A stretch of 64,000 nt of DNA from JAEUMW01 sp963734295 (GTDB lineage Bacteria; Pseudomonadota; Gammaproteobacteria; Burkholderiales; JAEUMW01), in NCBI GenBank assembly GCA_963734295.1, contig CAVTGS010000027.1, positions 124,001 to 188,000 of the forward strand, written 5' to 3'. The translations under genes and the position numbers were made by a program. Below the pieces are notes generated by a model that saw only the letters and a program-made list of their open reading frames with translations, was not told the origin of the DNA and did no database searches. This document shows, in pieces, positions 9,621 through 18,700 of this stretch; the first letter of the stretch is position 1, and the number at the start of each line of letters is the position of its first letter.

Positions 9621-9680
9621 CACCGCAAAAGCGGACAATTCATGAACTACGAAACCGGACAAGTCAAAAAACCCGCGACA

Positions 9681-9697
9681 CCCCGAGCGCTTTCCCC
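9681..9697. repeat. Right copy of the 17-bp target-site duplication
   Basis: Identical to 8275-8291 and directly adjacent to the right inverted repeat of the IS1202-like element. Confidence 0.85.
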
Positions 9698-9763
9698 GAC
9701 CCCGCAGGCGCATCCAACACCCTGCATTGAGCTCGGCGGGGACGTGTGATACGGTTCAATTTC

Positions 9764-10072
9764 CTATCCCTCATTGATCACCGAACGAATCGGACTCTTG
9801 TAGATGTCGACGCTCCGAGCCAGATCCTCGCGAATCGCTTTTGCCAACGTCACTTCAGGCTCAACAGAAAGGAGCGCCCTGATCGCGAGCTCGGCCTGGT
9901 CGACGTTGATCTCAGCGTTTCTTAGCCTCGGAAGATACGGCAGGGCTCTCGATAACTCCCCGAGCAGTTCCTGGATGTCTTGCGCCAGCGGCTCAGGTTG
10001 CTCGATGCGAGCCAGAATTTCTTTGTGCAACCCGGCAATTCTCGCAGTCAAATCTGGTGAGCTGGTTGCCAC
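9764..10072 (-). CDS. Hypothetical protein, 102 residues
   Basis: I do not recognise this protein. It begins with GTG preceded on its own strand by a good purine-rich site (GGGAGGG about 6-12 bases upstream), which favours a real gene. The translation is helical and acidic (LHKEILARIEQPEPLAQDIQELL, split as LHKEILARIEQPEP and LAQDIQELLGEL), with no signal peptide, membrane segment or cysteines. It is divergent from the pseudo-receiver regulator at 10347 with a 274-bp gap that holds no other recognisable gene. It may be a small regulatory or adaptor protein; function unknown. Confidence 0.5.
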   Translation of the reverse strand: MATSSPDLTARIAGLHKEILARIEQPEPLAQDIQELLGELSRALPYLPRLRNAEINVDQAELAIRALLSVEPEVTLAKAIREDLARSVDIYKSPIRSVINEG

Positions 10073-10346
10073 CTCACCCTCCCCTTACGAGGAACGTGTT
10101 CGTGACGAGTCGTGCAGAGTCCGTGTGCAGCGATCATAGCGTCGGCCGAGCAGAAATGATCTTCATTTAGTGGTCGGCGTCGCGCGCATCGCGGTGCGGT
10201 GGAGTAGCTGGGCCAGGCCGCCGGCCGTGACGACGATTTCTTGGATTGGCCAGCAATTGGATGCTCGCGGCCGCCAAACGAAGACCAGAAATGTTGCTTG
10301 CGTTTGTGATGGAGCTGAACGAGCCTCAGGTCGTAATAGAGGACTG

Positions 10347-11003
10347 ATGGTTCGCGTCGTGATCGTCGCTGGCGTTCGTTTGTATCGGGAGGGGCTCGCG
10401 CAGCTCCTCCGGCTCCAGGACGGATTTGCGATCGTGGGCGTCTACTCATACCCGCTGCCGTCGTCAGCCGATTTGCGGCTCCTGGCTCCGGGCCTCGTCG
10501 TCATCGATCTCGCCACGACAGGTAGTTACGATATCGTCCGCCATCTGAAGGCAACGATTCCCTCGCTGCTCATCGTCGCCATCGGTGTTGACGATTCAGA
10601 TGACGAGGTGCTCGCGTGCGCTGAGGCGGGTGCCGCAGGTTATGTCACTCGCGAAGGCTCTCTTGAAGAGCTAATCGCCAGTATGCAGCGCGCGGTCAGG
10701 GGCGAGTTGCTCGTCACGCCGCGCGTCGCCGGCCGGCTGGCGCAACGCCTGGCCGCACTGGCGGCCGAGCAGCCCGGGCTGAAGGGAGCACGACTGTCGC
10801 GGCGCGAGTGGGAAATCGCCGCCTTGATCGGGGACAAGCTCTCGAACAAAGAGATCGCGGTCCGCCTGTGCATCGAGGTGGCGACCGTGAAGAACCACGT
10901 GCACAGCCTGCTGCAAAAGCTCGACGTCCATCACCGCGCCGATGCCGGCCGCGTCTTACGGGCGCTCGCCAGTTCAGGCGACACAACCCCCCCCTCGCTC
11001 TAG
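10347..11003 (+). CDS. LuxR/NarL-type regulator with degenerate receiver domain
   Basis: The protein has 218 residues. ATG 10347 is preceded by TAGAGGA; longer upstream frames lack support. The C-terminal domain (about 148-205) is a LuxR-type helix-turn-helix (LSRREWEIAALIGDKLSNKE, then VATVKNHVHSLLQKL). The N-terminal half folds like a NarL receiver, but the usual acidic pair after strand 1 is gone (VVIVAGVRLYREGL instead of VDDHxLxREGL), although Asp54 is kept (LVVIDLATTG). Phosphorylation by a normal histidine kinase is therefore unlikely. It precedes another receiver-like gene and the giant peptidase gene, from which an IS630 now separates it. A regulatory link is inferred from position only. 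Confidence 0.8.
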   Translation: MVRVVIVAGVRLYREGLAQLLRLQDGFAIVGVYSYPLPSSADLRLLAPGLVVIDLATTGSYDIVRHLKATIPSLLIVAIGVDDSDDEVLACAEAGAAGYVTREGSLEELIASMQRAVRGELLVTPRVAGRLAQRLAALAAEQPGLKGARLSRREWEIAALIGDKLSNKEIAVRLCIEVATVKNHVHSLLQKLDVHHRADAGRVLRALASSGDTTPPSL

Positions 11004-12088
11004 TGTAGTGCTTCGTTTTTCTTCGAACCGAGCTGGCGATTGGCACGAATGACTTTCTGTAGGATGTCATTGGCCTTGGCGGTCCAGACGAAGGGTTTGG
11101 GATTCTGGTTATGCGTTGCGATGTATTGCTCGATGGCGGCGATGAGTTCCGGGACGCTCCTGAACACGCCGCGCTGCAAGCGATCGGTGGAGAGGCTTCG
11201 GAAGAAGCGCTCGACCATGTTCAGCCACGAGGCCGAGGTGGGCGTGAAGTGGACATGGAAGCGCGGATGCTTTTCCAGCCACGCCTGAACGTTGGGGTGC
11301 TTGTGGGTGGCGTAGTTGTCGCAGATGAGATGGAGTTCTTTGTCCTTGGGGGTTTCGCGGTTGATCTGGCGCAAGAACTCCAGCCACTCGGTGTGGCGAT
11401 GGCGTTGGGCACAGCGCGAGATCACCGAACCATCCAGGGTGCTCAGGGCCGCGAACAGGGTGGTCGTGCCGTGTCGCTTGTAATCATGAGTCAGGGTTTG
11501 CGCGCGGCCTTTCTTCAGCGCCAGCCCCGGTTGGGTGCGGTCCAGCGCCTGCACCTGGCTCTTCTCGTCGCAGCACAGCACCAGGGCATGCTCGGGCGGT
11601 GACATGTACAGTCCGACGATATCCTCCAGCTTCTCGACGAACTTCGGATCACGCGAGACCTTGAAGGTCTCGACCAAGTGCGGCTTGAGTCCGTTGGCAC
11701 GCCACACCTTGAGCACCGTGGTGTCCGAGATGCCGAGCTCTGCGGCGAGCTTGCGTGTGCTCCAATGCGTCGCTGCCTGGGGCGTGGTCTGCGTCGTGCG
11801 ACGCACAATCTCGGCCGCATCGATGCGCGGTCTGCGTCCGCTGCGCGGCAGATCGCCTGCAATGGCCGCCAAGCCGCCTGCGGCAAACCGATCCCGCCAG
11901 CAGCCTGCCTGGATACGACCGATGCCCAGCTCACGGCCAATCTGGCGATTGCCCAGCCCATCGGCGGCCAGCAACACGATGCGCGCCCGCCGCACCGCCC
12001 GCACGTCCAGCGTTTGCGATCTCACCCGACGCTCCAGTTCGAGGCGCTGCTCATCGGTCAGATTGATCGGCGTTCCGAGATTCATCAT
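11000..12088 (-). CDS. IS630-family transposase
   Basis: About 362 residues from ATG 12088 (a second ATG follows at 12085; AGGAG lies just upstream). An N-terminal winged-helix/HTH region (GLGNRQIGRELGIGRIQ) is followed by a DDE core with VLCCDEKSQVQALDR, HLICDNYATHKHPNVQAW and ASWLNMVERFFRSL, the three acidic positions of IS630/Tc1-like enzymes. The stop TAG uses the host C at 11000 plus the duplicated TA. It appears complete and functional. Confidence 0.92.
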   Translation of the reverse strand: MMNLGTPINLTDEQRLELERRVRSQTLDVRAVRRARIVLLAADGLGNRQIGRELGIGRIQAGCWRDRFAAGGLAAIAGDLPRSGRRPRIDAAEIVRRTTQTTPQAATHWSTRKLAAELGISDTTVLKVWRANGLKPHLVETFKVSRDPKFVEKLEDIVGLYMSPPEHALVLCCDEKSQVQALDRTQPGLALKKGRAQTLTHDYKRHGTTTLFAALSTLDGSVISRCAQRHRHTEWLEFLRQINRETPKDKELHLICDNYATHKHPNVQAWLEKHPRFHVHFTPTSASWLNMVERFFRSLSTDRLQRGVFRSVPELIAAIEQYIATHNQNPKPFVWTAKANDILQKVIRANRQLGSKKNEALH

Positions 12089-12160
12089 TCGCTCCTGGGA
12101 CAAGGAGCGACTATGACATACGCAAACATAATTGGTTCAAGTAATTCGCAAGCAGACCAC
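11003..12160. mobile_element. IS630-family insertion sequence, 1158 bp, flanked by TA duplication
   Basis: Left end from CTAGTG, with TGCTT and CTTCGAACC; right end read inward from CTAGTGG, with TGCTT and CTTGAACC: imperfect inverted repeats of about 30 bp. TA dinucleotides at 11001-11002 and 12161-12162 are the target duplication expected of IS630, in a CTAG context. It carries one intact transposase gene on the minus strand. It lies exactly between the regulator's stop codon and the hairpin that would have followed it. Confidence 0.85.
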
Positions 12161-12166
12161 TAGCAG

Positions 12167-12185
12167 GCACCGGAGCCCCCGGTGC
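12167..12185 (+). terminator. Hairpin, former terminator of the LuxR-like gene
   Basis: GCACCGG (12167-12173) and CCGGTGC (12179-12185) form a perfect 7-bp stem with a 5-base loop. Without the IS630 element it would lie four bases after the regulator's stop codon. No T run follows. Confidence 0.4.
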
Positions 12186-12334
12186 ACTTCCCACCCATAG
12201 GATGTTCGCCGCTCAGGGTGTAGACCCCTCGATAGATACGCTTTGAATCCGGTGGATCTATTCCCAAGCTCCGTTCACTCGCCGATCATCAGCCGGGCTG
12301 CGGCACCGCGTCCCTCCAGCCGCTCGGAGCTTCT

Positions 12335-12682
12335 TTGACCCAGGCCCGAATCCTCTTTGGTGAGCTACCGCGAATGACGCTCGAAATCGTCGAAGGTGCA
12401 ATCAAGTCTCGGCGCGACATGACGATCGTCGCTCGCAGCAGCAACGCGGAGCTGCGAACCGCCATTCGCACGCACCAGGCCAACGTCGTCATCCTCGGCG
12501 AGCGGGCAGTTTCGGAGAACCTACACGCGCAACTGGTCGGTGTCTATCCGGAGCTGAAAGTCGTGGCCATTACGGCATCAGGTGACGATGCGCATCTCTA
12601 TTCGCTCAGCACGCTGCACATCGCGGATCCGTCGGCGATGTCAGTGCTCGACGCGTTACGAGACATTCTCGGGAAAGCATGA
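12335..12682 (+). CDS. Stand-alone receiver-like protein without phosphorylation site
   Basis: The protein has 115 residues with a TTG start, preceded by GGAG at 12326-12329; the frame and spacing to the next gene (36 bp) favour this start. The alternating hydrophobic strand/helix pattern (ARILFGELPRMTLEIVEGAI, ANVVILGERAV, LKVVAITASG) matches a receiver fold, and the opening resembles NarL-type receivers. Both the acidic pair and the acceptor Asp are missing, and there is no DNA-binding or output domain. It is probably a protein-interaction module for the product of the downstream giant gene. Function is inferred from fold pattern only. Confidence 0.6.
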   Translation: MTQARILFGELPRMTLEIVEGAIKSRRDMTIVARSSNAELRTAIRTHQANVVILGERAVSENLHAQLVGVYPELKVVAITASGDDAHLYSLSTLHIADPSAMSVLDALRDILGKA

Positions 12683-12718
12683 CAGGGCCAGGAAGAGCCG
12701 CAAAAAGGAATTGAGCCG

Positions 12719-15700
12719 ATGATCACTTTCCAACGACGAGTTCAGTACGGCGGCGATCGCGCCAACCCTCCAATCAAGACTGTCACGCTGGCCTTTTACC
12801 TGCCGGTCTTCGAATACGTCGCCGTGACGATGGATGCGGATACGAGGGCCGACCGAACGACCGGCCTTGAGATGATGGCCGTGAGGCGCCGCGAAACGGT
12901 GCTCGAGGGGGGAGTGACGGCGAATCGCTTGAAGGATGTCGTCCGGCGAGAAACATCCGCGATCCAATCGAAGTCAGTCGAGCAGGCGCTGAGCAGCACG
13001 ACGTATGCAATCGAGCTCGACGACGCCGCGATCGCGGGGGCAGACGATGCCGAGCGCGAGCGCGCGATTCAGTACTATGCCAAGGCCTTGCTCGACGGCA
13101 ACATTGACAGGCTGCTGGCAACCGCGACCGTGCAGTATTTGTCGGGCGACGGCCTCGAGCTCGGGAGCGACACGTTCGACTTTATCTGCCTGCTCAAGGT
13201 GGCTGGAGATCAGGGACCCGAAGCGACCAGCGGAAGCGCGGGGAAAGTCGCATTCCTTATCGTTAACAAAGCCGCCTATTTAGGTCTCCGCCAGCACCTG
13301 GCCGGGACGACTCTGAGAGGGGACGACAGCCTAGCGCTGCAGGCACTGTCGCTCGTGACGACAAGGGGCGGGGAAACCCCGACTTTCCGGGACGATGTTG
13401 AGGAGGATTTCTCGGCATGGCTCGAGCGCAGGACCCGCGGCGCCGACGCCGACGCCATACTCCAAATCATCCGGAAAGACTTCGGCGCGGTGTACGACTT
13501 TCCGCTGTCGATTCCCGAAATCAAGACCGTGACGATCGCCGGCAGCGTGAAGATCACGCCGCCGACGGGCGTCACAATTTCGGCTGATGATTTTCGCGAT
13601 CTCGAAGTTGTCGCAGACTGCACCTTCGAGAATGCGCCATCGCGCAGTCTTTCTTTCAGCTTCACCGACCCGGCAAAGATCACCGGCGATACCGGGCCGT
13701 TTTCGCTCGCCTCAGCGTCGCAACTTCTGAGCAACGGACTGCGCAACCCTGTCACGGTTCGCGTACGCAGCCGCAGCCTCCGCGCGGATGTGTGGTCGCA
13801 AGAATTTGCGTCAGACGCCCCCAAGCTTGCCGATCTGGATATCGTCGTTGCAAAGGCGAACCCGCTGGTACTCACGCCTTCGCCCACGGATACGCGGGAG
13901 CCGGTCGCGAAAAAATTGCGCGGGCGCGTACTGACGCTCAGCAAGGACTGTCCGTTGAAGGACGTCCTGGTGCTGATACAGGCTAGGACGAGCGCCGAGG
14001 CGCCCTGGAGAGTGGTCGGCGCCGCCACGACGGATGGCTCGGGCAATTTCACCCTTCCTTATCCGTATGGCACCTACGTTCAGGCGCGCGCCATGGTCTC
14101 CCTCGCGCCGAAGGAGACGGCGGACATCTCTGCGTCGGGGAAGGGCAAGGAGTCGATCGCCGACGACTTTCTCTACCTGCTGCTGACCAACCCGGAGTGC
14201 GCACCACACCACGACGACTGCGAGTGCCAGGACAAGCCGAATCGTTTGCCTGATCAGTCGGATCTTATCGGTTCGGACGTCTACTCGCAAGACATCGGCG
14301 GCACGTGCGTCAATCTGTCGAAGCCCAATCGCACGATCAGCGAATTCAACTATCAGGCGATCGTCAGGGCCTCTGATCCGGACGTCGCGAATTACACGCT
14401 GACGAAGATCGAAACCGGCCTGGACGCGGTTGATGTATCGACCGCGGTCGCGCTCACCAACGGCGCGACGGAGCTCCGCAACGTGACCAACACCGCGCGG
14501 ACCAAGGCGCAGGCGATGCTCGCGGACTTCGGGACGGCGTTCGCCGGAATGATCGCAGAAACGATCGAGAATGCGTTCCCTCACGTCACGACGACGGCGT
14601 CGGCCCTGGCGCAACCCGGCGCGGCGGTGACCGCATCGGTGCTGGGTGACACGCTGCATCACGTCGATGCCGTGGTCGCTATCGTCGAGGCGCACAAGAC
14701 CCGCGTCGAGGTCGAAGGCTTGCCGTCGTTCTTTCCCGAAGTCGCGGCCGTCCTGAATTCCGCGAGCCGTCTGCGGCCGCTCGTCGCGCTCGCCATAGAC
14801 TCGATCGGCACGGCGGCGCGCTACGAGCTGACCGGGGGCGCGGGTCTTCGCAACCGCCAGCCCATCTCGCTGAACAACCCGGTCGCGTGGGAGGATACGC
14901 CCGAGACGCGGACGGTTTCGTCCGCACCGGCCGGGCAGGCGCACGTCAAGTCGGGAATCCTGTCGCGACTCCACAAGAAGCTTCGCAATCAACCGGCGCC
15001 CGAGCCGCCGCCGGCCGCGACGTTTTCGCAGGCGGTGACGATCGCGACCGGCCACATCCTTCACTACAAGGCGGAGTTCAAGAGCGACGGCTATTCGATG
15101 GGCGATCTGATCTACTCGCTGCCGCTCGCGCCCGGGCAGAAGAAGGAAATCGTCGTCTTCGAGGCGGCGCACACGCTCCTCGGCGCGGAGTCGCAGTCGC
15201 TTGCGCAGAACGAACGGCTGGCGCTTGGCCTGATCAACGAGCGCGACATCACCACCCAGCTCGCGGGACGAATCAGCGAGTCGATGCGCGGCAGCAGCAG
15301 TGCGAACACCAGCGGCATCAGCGCCGGCTTCGGCACCGGCGGGCAGGGTTACGGCGGCGGCCAGGGATACGGAGGCTCAGGCAGCGTCGTCATCGGCGTC
15401 GCCGGCGGCGTCGCCAACGCGAACTCCAACGCCAGCCAGGACAGCTCGCGCGACGTGTCGCAGTTCTTCGGCGAAAAGCTGCGCCAGTCGATCATGCAGA
15501 ACGCGGAAGGCTACCGGCAGCTGAATGCCTCGGTGGTCACGACGGTGCAGGAAGGCCAGCGATACGGCGTGACGAGCGAGGTGGTGGCGAATCACAACCA
15601 CTGCCACGCGCTGACCATGATGTATTTCGAGGTGCTGCGCCACTACGCCATTTTTCAGAAGCTGTCGTCGGTCGAAGAATGCGTGTTCGTGCCGTTGCTG

Positions 15701-18700
15701 CTGACGAAGTTCACCACGGAGAATGTCGCACGCTGGCGCGACGTGCTGGCGCCGGCGCTCTTGCCGATGCCGTCGGAAACGTATTTGAGACCGGCCGAGT
15801 CTGCGAACGGCGCGCATCCGCTCCTGAAGGCGTTCGACGCCGATCAGCGCATCCGCACTAATTACGCAAACGTCGATATGCCGGCGGGGTCGTACGATGA
15901 TGAGCGCATCCAGTTCATCCGCGGCTCCATGCGTCTGCGCGTGGAAATACCCAGGCCGCGCACGCGGTTCGACCGCATCATGTCGCTGCCCGTCACGACG
16001 CGGACGCTGACCAGCCGCGAGATCGACCCCGAAGCCACCGCCGCCGCGGCGCTCGAGTTCCCGAGGAAGATGGCCGAGTACGCCACCAAGACCGCGGTCA
16101 CGGCCGGACTCAATAACCTCTTCGGCGACAGGCCACCGGACCCGCCGGGGCTTCAGTACAAGACGATCGAAAAGGAAATCCTCGTCCGTGAGGCGATCTT
16201 CGATGCGTTCATGAAGCTTGACGCGAACTACGAGAGCGTGCCTCCGGCGCAGTGCATTCGCATCGTGAACTTCTTGCCGCCGCCGAAAATCTCGCTCGGT
16301 CCGTTCGGCTACCTGCCGGTGCTCTCGACCAAGCCCGAGGACTTTTTCGCCGACAACGTCGCTGACCGAGAGCAGTGGCAGGCCTACGCGACACTGCTCG
16401 GCTACGACGACGTGCTGGAGATGCTCGACGCCCACTTCCGCGGCAACCTGATGTCGGAATGGGACACCATCTTCAACAGGGACATCGTGCCGCTGGTCTT
16501 CGAAAAGATTCTGTCGGCGATCAGGCTGGAAGAATTCTCCGTCGATGCCGCGAGCGATGGGAAATATCGCGGCGGCGAGCGGCTGGTGCGCGTGAATCTC
16601 GCGGGCACCACATCGAAACGGCGAAATCAACTGCCGATGAAAGTGAAGCTGAGTCTCGCGTCGAATCCGTCGCTGCTCAAGCTCAAGGAGTACGTCACCC
16701 TCGACGTCCAGGATCTGACGATCACCTACGCGACGTCGCACTACAACGGGACGCTCTTCAGCGGCTCGGTGGGGGACGATCTGCTCGACGGCACCGATCT
16801 TTATATCCCGGAAAACTCAGAGGAGAAGCGCAATCCGCGGCGCGAAGACCGCTACCTTGCCGCCAAGCTGATCGAGCACTTGAACAGCAATCTTGAGTAC
16901 TACAACAAGGTGCTTTGGTACAACCTTGATCCCGACCGGCGTTACATGCTGCTGGACGGCTTCACCATCCAGGTGTTCGACGAAGACGGCAAACCGATCA
17001 CGTCGCCCGACGGCATGCGAAGTCTCGCCTCGGTCGTCAAGAACGAAGTTGTCGCAGTTGCCGGCAACTCGCTGGTGTTGCCGGTGGCTCCCGGATATCG
17101 CGTCAGCGGCTCGTTCATTCGTCCGAAGCGGGACGGCACTACTGAAACCGTCACGCTGTTCGATCATTACAAGCCCCTGACGCCGGTCGAGCCGTATCGC
17201 ATCAGCGTGCCCTCCAAAGGCGTGTTCGCCGAGGCCGTGCAGGGTGTCTGCAACGCCTGCGAGAAGATCGAGACCGAGCGGCTGCAGGATTGGAACCGCT
17301 TCCCGAACACGGACGAGCCGACGGCAATCTCTCCGATCACGACGCCGACGCCGACAGTCACCGACTGGAGAGCCGCGTTCAAGGATTTCACGTCGCCGAT
17401 CGTGAATATCCAGAACGCGCCCGCGTTGCCGGCAGCCGGCGAAGGGCTTCAGGGACTTTCGGATCTGCTCGGCAAGAGCGGCGTGTTCAAGGACATCACT
17501 GGCCTCGAAGGAAACCAGCAGAACGTCATTCGCACCTATCTATCGAACCAGGAGAATGCCAAGGCGTTTGGCGAGATGGCCAAGGAAATGGCCATGCAGC
17601 AGCACAACACGCAGAACGCGGGCAAGATTATGGATTCGATCAAGTCGGCGAAGGATGCCGGAGCGATCACTCAGGACGATTACAGCAAGCTCGTCAAGGA
17701 CCATCTGCAACAGCAAATCGATGGCGGCAAGTCGCGGCCGCCGGCGATCACCGCCGGAGATTCGAAGCTGGCCGAGGTGACCGCGGATGCGGTGCGCACC
17801 CGCACGCCGATCGAGGCGAGCCAGACTTTCCCCGACGGTACCGTTGCCACGATTAGACAAAGCGGCGCCGTCGCGGGCGGAGGCCAGATCGATTTCACGG
17901 TTCCCGGAACGATCCCGCCCCTCAAGCAAACGGGCGACACCTGCTGGGCCGCCGTCCTCGGAATGTTGCAGGCGTGGAAGTCCGGAAGAGCCCAGACCAC
18001 CATCGAGGCGGAAGTGGCGGAGTTCGGCCCGCCATACACGCAGCTCTTCGCCAACAAGCAGGTTCTGATGACCGGCGCCAAGAACACGCTGCTCGCCCAG
18101 CTCAAGCTGGTCGTCGACCCGATCGGCCTCTCTTCCGCGATGCCGGATCAGTACCTGAAGCTCATGCAGCAATACGGCCCGCTGTGGGCAACGGTCGATG
18201 GCAACCTGTCCGCAAAGACCGCCGAGCACGCCAAGATCATCTACGGCATGCGCGGCGACGGCAGCGCGAGCGGCACGATGCTGCGGATCATCGATCCGCG
18301 CAGCGGTGCGCCCATCGAGCAGACGTTCGCGGCATTCATGCGCGAGTTCGAGGACCTCGCCCGCGCCGGCACCGACGTCGCGTTGAGTGGCCAGATCGTG
18401 CGCTTCGCGGATCCCATCTCCGGCGAGGGTGCAAGTACCGATTCGGTATTTGACTCGCTGACCAGCATGGCGCGCGTGGCCTCGATGGGTCTGGCGGCGA
18501 ATCCCGCCGCCAAGCTTCTGCCGATAGAGCCGGGTACGGCGGCTTTCAGCTTCGATCACAATTGGGATGGCGGCTGGACCGGCAAGACCGTCGTGTCGGA
18601 CACCGGGCTCGAGTCCCGCACACTTGAGTATCCGATCGAGCACGAGATGAACGGCGCGAAGATGACCATGCCCGTCCGCGTGCTCGACAGCCTCAGCTGG

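Larger units (their letters stand above)
8292..9680. mobile_element. Complete IS1202-like (ISNCY group) insertion sequence, 1389 bp
   Basis: The element begins TGTCGCGAGTTCGTGATCTG and its right end, read inward, begins TGTCGCGGGTTTTTTGACTT, giving imperfect terminal inverted repeats. Each end carries two spaced copies of a motif like TGATCTGTCCGG (left within 8302-8340, right within 9631-9665), probable transposase binding sites. A 17-bp direct repeat abuts both ends. One transposase gene fills the interior. Long target duplications are, from memory, a mark of the IS1202 group. The intact ends and gene suggest recent insertion. Confidence 0.85.

Noticed and set aside
8200..9760. dif-like XerCD site next to the IS1202-like element
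   Set aside because: Looked for because some IS1202 relatives are said to target such sites; no 28-bp dif-like palindrome seen on either side.
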